Shown here piece by piece: positions 11,128 through 22,820 of a stretch of DNA of 50,647 bases. A program made the translations under genes and the position numbers. The stretch comes from Rhizophlyctis rosea (lineage: Eukaryota > Chytridiomycota > Chytridiomycetes > Rhizophlyctidales > Rhizophlyctidaceae): contig JADGJC010000292.1 in the NCBI GenBank assembly GCA_027596075.1, forward strand, positions 1 to 50,647, read 5' to 3'. Every line of letters starts with the position of its first letter. Position 1 is the stretch's first letter. Below the pieces are notes generated by a model, which saw nothing but the letters and a program-made list of their open reading frames with translations, ran no database searches and was not told where the DNA came from.

Positions 11128-13777
11128 TCATGAAACCCGCTCCATACCCTCCGACTCCTTCCCACCCTCCCTCCCAACAAATTCCTTCATCATTCTCGCA
11201 ACGCTCCTCAACGTCTCACTATCCCCGTTCCTCCCTTTCCCACCCATCGCCTTCCCGATCTCACAATCTGCATGCACCGCACACCCCAAAAGCACCACCA
11301 GGTTAGGCAAATTTGCCGGCAACCTCAGTTTCGCGTTTGGACCCACTTCCATCTCTTTGTCAGTCCGCAGCTTGTACTCCGTGATGTCAGGTGGAAGAGT
11401 TATGAGCAGGTTTTGGAAGATGGAGAAACAGCGTGTGTGGAAGGATATGTAATTGAAGTTTTGGTATGGTATTTCGAGGCGGAAGGCTTGTTTGAAGGTG
11501 GTGAGGAATTGGGTAGGCGTTTGGCGGGGAGATTGGAATCTTTTCGCGTTGATGAACGGTTCAAGGACTTTCGAGTAGTCCTCCACGCTATTCGTGCCCA
11601 AAAGAGGATATGTCTCGTACCCCGCTTCAACTTGTACCCTTTCATCCCCTGTCGCCTCAACCTCTCTTCCAACTCCATCTGCGACTGATAATTATCTACG
11701 ATGCATTTCCCTAGTCGCCCATCTTTCCCAAGATCGCGAATCAATTCCCCAATACGCCCAATGACCGACCCCACGCGCTCAATGTTCGTTCCACCCCATG
11801 CACGGGTGCAGCGGGCGACGTCTCCGCTTTCGGGGAATCGTTCAGTGAATGCAAGATGCAAGGGTGTCTAAATGAGCAGCTTCGTATCAGGTTCACGGTA
11901 TGCTCCCTTGAATTCCCCTTCCCACCCGCCATCCTTGCTGAAATGTTTTGAGGAAATTCCATAGGCAAACATTATCGCCTTCCTGACCTCCGATTCGTTC
12001 ACAGGGACCTTCCCTTTGAATAATCTCTCCTTCCCCTGCATCCGAAACACAGTCTCCATATCCGCCCACTCTACCTTACTCCCGTCTCCTTTTCCAACCA
12101 TCTGACAGAAATTGTACAGATGCCCAGCATTCAGGATGCTGCCCCACATATTGCAAAGATCAAGCCCCCGCATGTAAGCAAAGTTCCTGATTTTGAATGC
12201 CAGAACACCGGCCAGCACCGGCCACCGTCCGAACAGGAAGTATTTTGGCAAAGAATGAGTTCCCAGCAGGGACTGGTGGTAGAGAGTTGCTTTCACATCA
12301 CCAATCTTATCCGTCATGACGACTTGCTGAATCCATTGGCTGAGCGTTCGAATTATGTTTTGGGGGTCATTTGTCGGATCGATCTTTGACCAGGTGGATG
12401 TCGCGATGGAATATGGGAGGAGAAGTCTCTTCATTTCCAGAACGGCACGGGGTGGAGTCTGTGATGGACCCGCTTCTTTTCCAAGGATGGAGTTGACATC
12501 GCAGAACACTCAGAGAAGAAATATAAGGAGGAAGTGGGGGAAGCGAGTTTGTTGAAATGCAACAAGCTCTTCTGCCAAGTCGTCCTTGTGTTGATAGACT
12601 TTGTGGAGGGTAGGATCCTTCGCGTAGAAGAGGAAGTATGGGATGGAGGTTTGGAGGAGATTTGAGATGTCCAATGACTCATCCTGGAATTGCTCAGTTG
12701 ATAAGGTGTAATCTTCGCTGTGGTAGGGTTGCGGGTCCATGTTGTAGGCGGCAGCCTGGACGAAGGTGAGGCCGGGACTAAGCACACCATCCCTAAGTTC
12801 TTTGATGTGTATGGCCACGTCCCAGAATGTGGACTTCCAAACTTCTTTGCATGCCTCACGGTCGGGGTTTGCGGAGAGGATTCTGTCCGCGAGGAAAATG
12901 CTCAGAACAATGGCCTGGTAGTTATCAAACGTTGGGACTACTGCCACGAGTTGGTCCTGGAGCTGGCGGATGACATCGACAGCGAGGGTGGTGGTGAGGG
13001 AAGCTGTGATAAGGTCGAGCTTGTGGTCTTTATAGTCCCGCCAGATTGACTGAAGATATTTCCTGACCAGATTAGAATCCCGAATGAGGCCGTACACCAT
13101 GAGCATGACTTGATGTTCTTCCACCAGTTCAGGTTCGTTGATGACCATTGGTTTGGTGGTAGCTTTGCCAGTTGATGAAGATAGCCCACTCAAGTCATCG
13201 TCCTCCTCATAGTCCGGCAGCTCCTCCGCATCCAGGATGGAGAACCGGTTGCTTGTTTCAACATTTTCGCCCGTCGGTCGATTCCCTCGGACAGTGGAGT
13301 CACGCGCGGCCGTTCCGGTACTCTGGAGAATGGGTTCCAACATCTGCTTAATGTTTTCCACCAATTTGATGAAATGCTCATGACGACGAAACTCCTCTGA
13401 TCGACGGCCCGTAGAAGAAGCTGACGCGAAATAACTAGCGCACTCGCGGCGATATGAGATAATGCGCCCCATAATACATAGGACAGCACCCGAGGCACTA
13501 ATGCGACCTGTATGAGTTAATTCTGCGGAGTGAATAAATATAAATAAATGGAACATCAAACTTTTGGAGGCATACCATCGGCAGCATGGGCCACAATATG
13601 CTCGGCAAAAGCAAGCAGCTGTTTGGTGGTAAACTTGTGCTTTGTTAATGTAGCTTTAGGTAAACTTTCAGCAGAACCCAGCGCATTGGCCGTTTGGATC
13701 ATCCAGGTTATCAAACGGCCAGTGTCAGTTTTGTACCGCTGATAGGTGCCATATAGAAAAGAGGGGAGTTTGGGCAT
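11128..13777 (-). CDS. DUF6604-domain fungal protein
   Basis: Exon 1 (13777-13576) starts MPKLPSFLYGTYQRYKTDTG and continues with LITWMIQTANALGS and FTTKQLLAFAEHIV, the characteristic N terminus of fungal DUF6604 proteins (Y-K-x-Y-K-x-D-T then a W-hydrophobic helix). Exon 2 (13507-12564) continues with YRRECASYF and EFRRHEHFIKLVENIKQML and a low-complexity acidic patch (ELPDYEEDDDLSGLSSS). A 105-bp in-frame intron (12563-12459, weak GTTGCA donor) removes a TGA at 12512-12510. Exon 3 begins TPPRAVLEMKRLLLPY. A further in-frame TAG at 11870-11868 must lie in another small intron whose edges I could not fix (one option ends at TTTAG 11868). A 71-bp intron (11755-11685) restores the last exon, GYETYPLLGTNSVEDYSKVL, to the stop at 11128. 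Total length is about 780-800 residues. The family is widespread in fungi with no known biochemical activity. Confidence 0.75.
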
Positions 13778-14955
13778 TGCTGAGTGGAGATTTGAAGCGA
13801 AAGTAAATGGGGTGTTGCCACAAAATAGCAACTCCAGGACGGCGGTCAGAGTAGGATTACTACGGAGTGGAAAAAGGTCATGAAAGAATTGACTGAATTG
13901 GAAACTTTGGAAGGGAAAGGATTTTTTGCAACGGCAACATTCGCGCATCTGATCATCTCGCAGATCAATCATGTTGAAAATCATTTGGTAAAGCTGACGT
14001 AAGCCATATCCATGTGCATTGGGTGCATGCTCTCCTACTCTCGTCCTCTCCAACTTCTCCAGCTTCTCCACTCCAGAAGAAGATGGTGGAAAGTAAACGA
14101 CTGAATGACACATTCAGATGATAACAAGTCCCGTCCTTTGTTATTGCCGGGGAATTTTTACTCCAACTGCTGCCCGGACGGTGGGCAACCTAGATGTCTT
14201 CTGGCTCTGGGTTGGGCAACAATCGTCTCAAAGGTCTCAACACTGCAGAGGGTTCTGGGGGGGAAATTATCCTCTCAACATACTGTTTAGGCTGCCTGGA
14301 GCACCTATTCATATAGCCAGCAGATCAATATAACTTCAACCCTGAGGCAACCCCGAAAAGGGCACAGGAAAAAATCCGGCTCTCCAAACGACAATTTGGT
14401 TGCATTGAAAGTGCAATCCGCCATCCAAAAAATGGGCAACGAACGGGAGAAGTGCAAAGTTTGAATGATGGGCAGTGGGCACGTTCTCAGGGTCCCAGGG
14501 CCAGGCCTGACGAGACGAGATTGGAGCGATTATATCAGCCAATAGCGGTGTAAATAAAGCAAGAAAGGGGTGAAATGCACCTAGGCCTCCTACTGGGCCT
14601 CCACTCCTTCTAGAAGCCCCATTACGATTCTGACAGGAAACCGCCCTCGGAGACTCCGGAGGCTAACAAAGAGTGATTGATGGATCCGTCGCGGGATACC
14701 AGCTGGCGCGATTGCTCCAGAAGGGTTGTCATGTAAGAATGAGAAATGATTTCCATCGGTTTTGTGACGGTCCGTGGCATTATCATATAAGTGTGTAGAG
14801 CGCCGCCCCCCACCCCAACCGTCGGACCTCCTTTCGCAAACGTTGACTTTCAACATTGATCATATTTCCACGAACTTGAGCTTTTACTGTACATGGTGCT
14901 ATCACGGCTGCTTCCACCGCATTGACCTGCCATTACAAATAACACATCATAAACA
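13778..14955. other. Intergenic region between two divergent genes
   Basis: This lies between the ATG of the DUF6604 gene (13777, minus) and the ATG at 14956 (plus), so it must hold both promoters. A minus-strand frame is open upstream of 13777 (to about 14113, with CCRCKKSFPF), but the DUF6604 consensus begins at the 13777 ATG, so I treat that as leader. A pyrimidine-rich stretch precedes 14956. No other gene or repeat was recognised. Confidence 0.4.
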
Positions 14956-15591
14956 ATGGTCTCAAAAGACTTGCATCACATCTACGCGGCCTTCGAATCC
15001 CTGTACCCAGACGCCTGCGCAGCAGAACTAAACCGTCTAACAACCCACGCACTCATCCACCAACAATCAACAACATCCTCACCAGACCTCAACGCCCTCC
15101 GCAACGCCCGCTCAACCTCCAATACAACCCTCACCCGCGACAACCACCCGCGACCAGACCCAAACGGCAACATAGCAAAAGACGACCAAGGCCACATCAT
15201 CATAACAAACAAATACTTCCTCATCTACACATCCTTCCAAAAACTCTACCCGCACGAAATAATCAGTACGTTGCAGAAACTTACTGAAGCGGCCTTTGCG
15301 TCGCGGGAGGCGGGGTTATCTTTATGCGAAGAGGAGTATTTTAACGCTTATAAGAAGATACGGGACGGGAATTTGGATGAGCCGATATGGGTGTTGCGGG
15401 CGTTAACGGAGGATGCGTTGAAGATGGATTGTGTGAGGAGGGAGGAGGAGAAGAAGTTGGGTGGGGGGAGGACGGAGAGTGTCGAGACGGCTGTGGTGGC
15501 GAGTTGTGAGTTTGGGGGGAGGAAGAGGAGGAGTTGGTTGAAGTTGTTGAAGGGGAAGAGTAGTGGGTTTTTGGGTGGGGTTAAGGGATAG
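14956..15591 (+). CDS. Hypothetical protein with two copies of a ~25-residue motif
   Basis: Single-exon frame of 211 codons from ATG 14956 to TAG at 15589-15591. Residues 9-33 (IYAAFESLYPDACAAELNRL...) and 90-114 (IYTSFQKLYPHEIISTLQKL...) share the pattern I-Y-x-x-F-x-x-L-Y-P-x(6)-L-x-x-L-T, which suggests an internal duplication of a helical unit about 80 residues apart. The C terminus is basic (GGRKRRSWLKLLKGK), possibly nuclear or membrane-associated. The first half uses C-ending codons almost exclusively (ACC, CTC, CGC), while the second half switches to GAG, AGG, GGG and TTG. I do not recognise the family and assign no function. An AT-rich 3' flank (TATATATATTT, about 15669-15679) follows. 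Confidence 0.6.
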   Translation: MVSKDLHHIYAAFESLYPDACAAELNRLTTHALIHQQSTTSSPDLNALRNARSTSNTTLTRDNHPRPDPNGNIAKDDQGHIIITNKYFLIYTSFQKLYPHEIISTLQKLTEAAFASREAGLSLCEEEYFNAYKKIRDGNLDEPIWVLRALTEDALKMDCVRREEEKKLGGGRTESVETAVVASCEFGGRKRRSWLKLLKGKSSGFLGGVKG

Positions 15592-16795
15592 CTTGGGTTG
15601 GTGGAAAGGTTTTGGGTAGGCGGGTCGATAGGACGGAGGGGCGCACATTTGCTTAATGGCTGGCCTTGTATATATATTTATGTCTTGTACCCTGTTCACA
15701 TATACATAATCAATCATTTTTCGTTTCTAACAATCATTTTGGATCCGCGTCTGACGTTGATGGGGAGATGCAGATGTCTACATCCACGACAATTGCACGC
15801 TTGGACCCCTTCCGGAGCAGGGAACCCAGATCGTCAATAGGCGGCGTGCAAGCATATGATGAAACGATATAAGTGGCACACATCCGTCTTGGGTCGACGG
15901 TTGCGATGAAGGGCGATCCTCATACCTTGGAGGAGGGTTTTTGACGTTTTCGTTGGCCTGCATGCCGCACTGTCGAAACTTGTCGAATGCAGAAAAGACG
16001 TTGCCAATATCATTGGGATCGACATCCAATCATAGGTTACGGGAAATTGAAGCGGCGGCCTGCATCTAATGCCGCATCAAACGGGCGATAACACATGATA
16101 TCATGTTGGACTGCCAATACGTGATGATGGCAGGGAAGATTCGCCGATCGACACTTGCTTCTTTTGCTGAGTGGCAATCTCAATCTGTTGGAGACTCAAA
16201 TGCCTTCTTAAATACGGGAGTGATCTGTGCTTCGTTATGTCAGAGCCGCGTACCTTTCACGACATCCATAGGTAAAGATCCACCGATGATAGTGCCGATT
16301 TGCCCGGTGTATAGTGTGGATGTGCCTCGTGAGGCGTGATTTTTTCCGCTCACATCAACTGACTGCCTGCCCAAAAGGTCGATAGTGGGCAGAAGTCCAG
16401 TAAAAGGAGTTCTCACAAATAGCTGGCCTTGTATGTATGTTGCGTCACCTGCGTGTATCGTTCATCCCCGAAACTCCCGAACATGACACACTTCGTTTGT
16501 AACGGGTTGTTCACATCTGCAATCACTTGTCAATTCACATATAACACACCTCCTTTCCCTCTGTGCTTAATCCAATTTGTCAGCAATCTTCGGAGCCCTG
16601 TGGGGACATAACATGAATATGGGTCGTCCTTCGAGATGTCCAGTAGGTGTGGAGCTGATATGATGAACGCGGTCAATGCTAGCATTCATATAACTGGAAG
16701 AGCAATTCTGGCCTCTTTTTTGTTTGCGTGCCAGTGCATGAGTCTCATCAAATGTTATGATGTGTAGTGAATATCCATGACCCCGACCAAAGTGC

Positions 16796-16969
16796 ATGTC
16801 ACGCGAACCGTGGGGAGGTGACAAGGTGTTCCCTGATGAGGCGCCGATTGAGGAGGAGGAGGAGGTGGAGGCTGCGGAGGTGGGGAGTAGGAAGCGGAGG
16901 GACAAGGGCAAGGAGAAGAAGGAGAAGGCGGACATGAGCAAGAAGAGGAGGAAGATTGGGGAGGAGTAA
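16796..16969 (+). CDS. Small acidic/lysine-rich ORF, possibly a 3' exon fragment
   Basis: ATG at 16796 opens 57 codons: MSREPWGGDKVFPDEAP, then a run of glutamates, then a basic tail with two NLS-like clusters (SRKRRDK and KKRRK), ending TAA at 16967-16969. An in-frame stop lies a few codons upstream. Composition is the G-rich style seen in 3' halves of genes in this window, so this may be the last exon or a relic of a larger nuclear protein rather than a full gene. No upstream exon could be assigned. Confidence 0.25.
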   Translation: MSREPWGGDKVFPDEAPIEEEEEVEAAEVGSRKRRDKGKEKKEKADMSKKRRKIGEE

Positions 16970-17235
16970 GTATGATATGTAGATGTAGGTGTAGGTCAGG
17001 GGCGTGTACGTAGGGACGGTGTCGTAGTCTATTTGATATGTTTTGTAATGCAATATTGACGTGATCAACCATGAATGTGTGAGTGGGGCCTGCTTGTGCG
17101 GATGGATGGGGACCAAAATGGACCATTTGGGAGGGACCTGCATGTTGGACAACCAAATTGGTCATTTGGGGGACGACGGACAATCTGGCTACGCATGTGG
17201 TGAGAGGAAAAAGGGGTGTACGGAGGGCGACGGAT

Positions 17236-17256
17236 TGGTCACCTAATGGGTGACCA
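17236..17256. repeat. Perfect 8-bp inverted repeat in a TGGTCAC-rich cluster
   Basis: TGGTCACC and GGTGACCA are exact inverses separated by TAATG. Further GGGTGACCA- and TTGGTCA-like words occur nearby (ATTGGGTGACCAAAAG about 17298-17313, AATTGGTCATTTGGG about 17155-17169, GACCATTTGGGAGGGAC about 17120-17136). Function unknown; a transcription-factor half-site cluster or a decayed tandem repeat are both possible. Confidence 0.5.
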
Positions 17257-18579
17257 CTTTTTCGGTAGGGGGTGGCTTTACGTTTGGCGACCATACCGTC
17301 GTCCATTGGGTGACCAAAAGAGGGTGGTCTATGTACGCACCTGCAGGTATGGGTGAAGATTGTGATGAGAGATGAGTCAGCATTCCGAGTTGGTCGGACC
17401 GAGTGGAAATCACTGGACGCAGTGAAGCAAATTGAAGTGGTGGAGCAACATGGGGCACGGAACTTCATAAGTTCATAGCGGTCATGGCTTCCCTGCAGAG
17501 AAGTGTATTTCGAGGGTTGGAGATACCTTTTTGTCCACTCTGAGCGCAACTATTACAAAACGTCCAAACCAGGCGCAAGCTCAAGATCTCGTGTACGTAG
17601 GTATCTCCGCATTGTGGTGTGGTACAATATGGTACGGACGGACTGATATATTCCATCTCTTGACCCGGCGATATCATGCCGTTTTGGCTTTTTGAGTCGT
17701 TTCCCTTTTCCAGATTTTCCCTGGGTTGATTTGTTTGGTAGCACTGGCTCGGGAGAATAGATAGTGGGATAACTATTCCGTATTCTTTTCGGAGCATCCG
17801 GAACAAATCCCTATCCTTTGTTCCATCGAGGAATCTCCTCTGTCAACAAAAATGATTGGCACAGATCAACCCATGTTTACCATTTCAGCAGCAGCTGCAA
17901 CGAAGGCATCGTCATTCAGATTGAATTTGTCCCTCCTATGGAGCCTGTTTCGAATATTGAGTTTCCAGGATCTCACCCACCATCACAATGATGCGGCAGG
18001 AGAAAGAAGGTTACCAATTTCCGATTGGGACATGCGGTATTCCAAAGAGACAATGTGAACTCGGGACTACTTGAGCAAATTGGATTACGGTTTTCACACT
18101 GTCATGCGTACACAAGGGAGGCAGATCGTCGTCCGCTGAAGGTTGTACAAATCAATTAAGTAAAGCCTTCACCATCAAACAACCTGCGACGCAACATAAC
18201 TTGAAAGAAGTATTGAGCAGTCCGTGCATTTCAATCACCTTTCCAAAGGAATCGCACTTGTTTCTTTGATGATAGCGATTATAGCTGTGTTGACCTTGCC
18301 CAGTTGCCTTGTCAAGTGGAGATGACAAGAAAATTCCTTCAATTTGACCTTTATGCATACTCCATTCTTCACTTGAATAGTCCTGGATTTTCGATCGTGC
18401 GCAATGACTGCCAACATGGGCAGGTATCTCATTGATGATGGCAAAGGAGGGTCGCGGAGTGACTGTCCAGGATGACGGCGGAAAAAGGAGTTCATATCGC
18501 AGTAACCCACAGGTTCAGGGAGTTCAGGGTGCAGGCCAACAGTGCACACCATCCTCACGAATCACTTCACGGATATCAG

Positions 18580-19541
18580 GTATCAAAAAGATGATCCTCA
18601 CAGCTGAGACTTTTTTTCCTCCTCGTTAATCGGCACTCTGAACGTCGATACTGTAGGAATGAGTCGAATCCACCTCGGACCCGAGGCACTGGAATAGATG
18701 CTCTGGGTTCACCTAGCCCGATGAGAACGCCATGTTCGTATAAACGGGTTGCCGTTATGGAGCAAGACACTTCCATACGTCCATACACTTGCTCTCTGCA
18801 AAAGTCATCGCCAGGACACCCTCACCATTACAACAATCACAGCTACCATTTCGATTGCTTCGGCATTCCCTTCTTTATCAGACGGCAACACCTCATCTAA
18901 CAATCTCCGGTACAGTCTTGGTAGGATGCGCGTTGATGCAATGAGCAACGTTTCAGTTTCGTGTCATTTACGCGGATAGCCACAACCATTTGTCCCCATG
19001 AGGCAAGCTTCATGAATGGGATGTGTATCGCGGACTCCTTCTGTTCGGTGCTTGATTTAACGGCGAGGTCAACAATCAGCACCGAACGGAAGTAACACCG
19101 CTTGATGGATCTCCGAGTCGGGGGCTGTCTGACCATGGTGGCTATTATACTGCGTCACGTCTTCCTCAAAGTCGGCAGGTCAAACTCGAAAGAGGCGAGT
19201 GGACGAACAGTTCATTGATCTCACATGCACTTGGGATGGCGATTTTGGATTTCCTTTTTTTTCCTCAATCATAATCATGACGGTGAAGGGGTTCAAAATA
19301 CGTTTCCGCAGGTGCACCAATGGAGGTACCGTTCGACACCGGTTAAATGTAATGCTGTCAAAGAAGCCTAGCCACTTGCTCGGTTGTCAAAAAATTCCAC
19401 GAAATAGGTCGTTTCCTCTGTAGGCATCCAAGACCCACATCATTTGACCAAAAAGACGATCCACCAATGCGGCAACCACAAACTCCTTCCACCATATCAT
19501 CAATCAAGACAATCAAGTATCAAAAAAGATGATCCTCACAG
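18580..19541 (+). repeat. Pair of near-identical 24/25-mers
   Basis: The word GTATCAAAAA followed by GATGATCCTCACAG is found at 18580-18603 and, with one extra A, at 19517-19541, in the same orientation 0.94 kb apart. Flanks are not obviously similar, so this may be the last conserved part of a diverged dispersed repeat. Confidence 0.5.
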
Positions 19542-19596
19542 AGGTCTCACCAAAAAAGCGCAAGGACAAGAAGGGCAAAACGCCCCCTCCAACCCC

Positions 19597-21205
19597 TTAC
19601 AAATCATCATATTTCAAATTCTCACTCTGATTCCCAACCCCAACACTCAAATACACATCCGTCCCAAACCCTTCCATCCCACTAATCTCCACCATACCCC
19701 CCCAATACTCCGCATACACTTTACTCATCGGTAAACCCAACCCTAACCCCATATTCAGGGGCACACGTTCCTCCACTTTAGCAGCCAAGCGAGGGTAGTT
19801 TGCGAAGGCGGAGAATTTGAGTTTGGAGGGGTGTGAGAACGACCAGATGTGCGAGAGGGTTTGTTTGGAGATGCCGCCGCCTTGGTCCGAGACGCGGAAC
19901 ATTATGGTGGATTCGGCGGAGCCGATTGTTAGGCGGATTGGAGGGAGGGTTGTCGTGGTTGGTGGTGGTGAGGGAGGCTGGTTTTGGTGGTGGGAGGTTG
20001 GGGAGGGTTGGGAGGATTGGGAGGAGGCGACGCCGGTGGCGGATTTGGCCGCGCCGTGGGTGGCGACGACCATGGCTTCTTCTGATAGTCCCTTTCCGTT
20101 GCTTTGAGGTTCCCTTGTCCTGTCCTCAGTCTCCGCCGCCGCCTTTGTTCCCCGTCCGTCCAACCCCACCGCTTCCGGCGCATGCGTCTTGACCGTCGCA
20201 TACATACTATTCTTCAAAAGCTCAAAAATGATATACTCAATGTGATCCGGGATGTACACAAACGTCGCTCCCAATTGTCCATCCACTACTACATCCGGAG
20301 GTTCCAGCCCCTGATCTCCAAACGTTTCTCGGAAAACATCCTTCGCAAGCTCAATACACCGCGCAACAATATCTTCCGCCACACACCGCGTGTTCACAAT
20401 TCCGATCCACCCTTCCTCCTGCGCTCTCCGTCCTTCAAAAACCGCTGAGAGAGCAATATGCTGTTCTGCTAGTACTCGTCGCCCAACACGACTCCGTAAC
20501 ATCTCGTTCATAAACCGGTCTGCTTGCTTTGGGTGCATGTGTTGGGGAGCGGCTTCTGCTATTCCCATAGCGAGTTGGGGAATGGCAATTAGGTGAGCAT
20601 CGAGCATGTGTTGCACGGTATCGCAGAATTCGGTGTTTTCGGCGAGGGTTGTTATTGGAGGTATGGCGCGGAACTTTTCAAAAGCTTGCCAATAGAGATT
20701 GTACATCGTTTCGATGTGAGGATTTGTGCCTACTATAAAGGGCAAGTGTTGGAATTCACTGTATTGCGAGAGCAAATATGTCATTAGCTTGATCGACATC
20801 AGTTGTAACAACAATTGGATCCCCTAATTGCGCGTCATCCCGCATGAAGTGTGCAGATTTCATTGAAAATGCCATTCTTCCTATCTGATGCAAGCCCAAC
20901 TCAAAGTAAGCCGACACTTACAAAATCCTATGCGCCAATCGAACGGGCAATTCCGATCTGACATAATTCGCGCTCTTCAGTAGCTTCTCTTCAGTGAGGG
21001 TACGGCCAAATACGGTGAGTTGGCGAAGGGTGACGCGTTTGGTTTCTTGGGAGGCGTAATGTTCGAGGATGCGGTTTTGGTAGAAGGTGGGGTGTGCATG
21101 TCGACGTTGTGTGGCTCTGGAAGGACTTGATGATGGAGGTGGGCGTGAGACTGCAGAGGGACAAGGCACCAGAAGTGTGTGGGAAGATGGTGGTCGGAGG
21201 CGCAT
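19597..21205 (-). CDS. Mitochondrial BCKD/PDK-family protein kinase
   Basis: Exon 1 (21205-20922) and exon 2 (20758-19597) are joined by a 163-bp intron with GTAAGT donor and TACAG acceptor, giving 481 residues. A Ser/Arg/Pro-rich N terminus suits mitochondrial import. The regulatory helical domain carries LLKSANYVRSELPVRLAHRI and LPFIVGTNPHI. The GHKL-type ATP site shows the N box (ELLKNSMYATV), G1 box (SDQGGGI) and G2 box (GLGLGLPMS), followed by YAEYWGGMVEI and GTDVYL. Such kinases phosphorylate and inactivate the E1 subunit of branched-chain 2-oxoacid or pyruvate dehydrogenase in the matrix; FYQNRILEHYAS near the start fits BCKDK slightly better than PDK, but this is not certain. A ~75-residue Ser/Pro/Thr/Gln insert lies between the N and G1 boxes, longer than in the animal enzymes. 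Confidence 0.88.
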
Positions 21206-21822
21206 CGTGATCCGATATTAAAGTGCAAAAGATGATGAGGCGGACAACTGAATAGGCTCGGCACAACAAACTTGATGACAGCACGAAGTGTCTGGATCTC
21301 TGCTCTACAGCACAGGGGTAAGTAGCCAATGGATGTTGCGGAGATGGAGGGAAACGGACGGGAATGGATGGGAAAGATGGGAATAGATGGTGATAGCTCA
21401 GGGAGAAAATAGATGTGTCGAACGATCGGATCCACAGGTCAATCCAGAAACGAGCCGACTGCAGTCGGAGGATTGTAGCCATGCCGTAATCATCTACGAT
21501 TGAATACATTTGATGCGCAGCCGATCCCCATCTTCAAACGCTCTTTCAGTTGCTCTGTTGGGTCTTTCCCTCCCTATAAAATCACATTTTGCCCTCAATT
21601 CCGTCTCAATTCCGTTTGCACCACATCTATCGCCAGTGCAGCCTCCGCAGAGCCAAATTGTGCGAATTCTAAGGCAAAGGAATGGAAATCCATTTGTTGA
21701 CGGATTTGGATCTTGCTCTGCGACAGGTAGGTACCGCAATGTTTCCTGATATATTAAGGAGAGTAAGGCACATAACTGACTTACTGCTCAGACGTTCAGA
21801 TCCGCTGACAAGATTCAGCAAC

Positions 21823-22820
21823 ATGACACTCCTTCCCGAACTCTTCGTCCTGATCGCAAGACTCAGCCATCCCCTCACCGCCCGCGGCCTACGCATCTGC
21901 AACAAAGCTCTAGCCAAACTGATCTCCTCAAAAGACCTCGTTTGGGCCGAAGCGGGATGGAGACTCCACACAGAACGCAAAAGCAACCTCTGGGCCTGGG
22001 CGATTCATTTCAATCACGTCGAAGTCGTCCGTTGTTTCATAGCTGTAGGCAAAGGATGGGCAGCCGATTTCGTGATGACGCGCGCTGCGAAATTGGTTCA
22101 TCTAGAGCTTGTGAACTTGGCGGTCAGCAATGGGGCTGGGCTTCGGCCGGTATCGGAGTATCATAAAGTATGAAATTCACTGCCGGTGTTTGCAGATTCC
22201 ATAGTATCACAGAACTCAACCCTCCAATTACTACATTAAACGTCGCCTTACGCTTGGCAGTAGCGTTCGGTCATGAGACTATCGTTGAGCGCCTCCTTGA
22301 TCTGGGAGCAGAAGTCCGCTCACAAACATACTACCACCCTGTTCGTGCTGCGACCGAACATCATCGTGCAGGAACCCTGAAACTGCTATTACAGGCCAAG
22401 AGCATCACCGATAACCTGAACTGCCCGGAACTGACGGAATGTATACGGTCGCAAGCGTTCTCAGCAGCAGCAATGGGAGATGAGGATATTCTTGTGCTTT
22501 TGATAAATTCCGGCGTCGACATAGGTAACGAGACGTATGGGTCGATGCTATACCATGCAGCATACGGCGGTCATGTGGGAGTAGTTCGGATACTTTTGGC
22601 GGGCGGAGTTAATGACTTTTATAAGCGGGAAGCTTTGATGATCGCAGTAAATGCAGGGGAACGCAGAGTGGGGCATGCAGATGTGGTTAGAGCGTTGTTG
22701 GCGGCTGGCGCGCCGGGCCGTAGGGAAGCTTTTAGGTGGGCACCGTTGCGTCGTGAAATTAGAAAAGTTCTGCGCGAGGCTGGGTCTCGATCAAAATGGT
22801 GGAAGTTCTGGAAGTCGTAG
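21823..22820 (+). CDS. Ankyrin-repeat protein with F-box-like N terminus
   Basis: The likely start is ATG 21823 (MTLLPELFVLIARLSHPLT), which begins an F-box-like segment with ICNKALAKLISSKDLVWAEAGWR. An earlier in-frame ATG at 21682 would add 47 residues. Ankyrin-type helices follow (WAIHFNHVEVVRCFI, LRLAVAFGHETIVERLLDLG, AAMGDEDILVLLINSGVD, LYHAAYGGHVGVVRILLAGG, GHADVVRALLAAGAP). A short intron near 22158-22204 (47 nt; GTATCA donor, CATAG acceptor) is needed to bypass the TGA at 22171-22173; exact edges are uncertain. The joined model has 316 residues and ends in a basic KWWKFWKS. F-box/ankyrin proteins often act as substrate adaptors for SCF ubiquitin ligases; here that is inference. Confidence 0.75.

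Larger units (their letters stand above)
15592..19596. other. 4-kb intergenic stretch with small repeats
   Basis: No multi-exon gene was recognised. Contents noted separately: a small lysine-rich frame at 16796-16969, a perfect hairpin at 17236-17256 inside a cluster of TTGGTCA / GGGTGACCA variants (about 17100-17335), and a near-identical 24/25-mer at 18580 and 19517. The long minus-strand proline/serine-rich frame across 16755-17549 is the complement of low-complexity purine DNA and is not believed. Confidence 0.45.

Noticed and set aside
12510..12512. In-frame TGA taken as evidence that the DUF6604 gene is a pseudogene
   Set aside because: A 105-bp GT..AG intron that is a multiple of three removes it, and another phase-consistent intron (11755-11685) restores the 3' frame, so splicing is the simpler explanation. 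The TAG at 11868 remains unassigned to exact borders.
16755..17549. Long minus-strand proline/serine-rich open frame
   Set aside because: It is the complement of purine-rich low-complexity DNA (GAGGAGGAGG runs) and of the plus-strand lysine/glutamate ORF; composition explains the openness and no domain is visible.
19817..20192. Plus-strand Trp/Gly/Arg-rich frames
   Set aside because: Complement of the Ser/Pro/Gln insert in the BCKD/PDK-type kinase gene.
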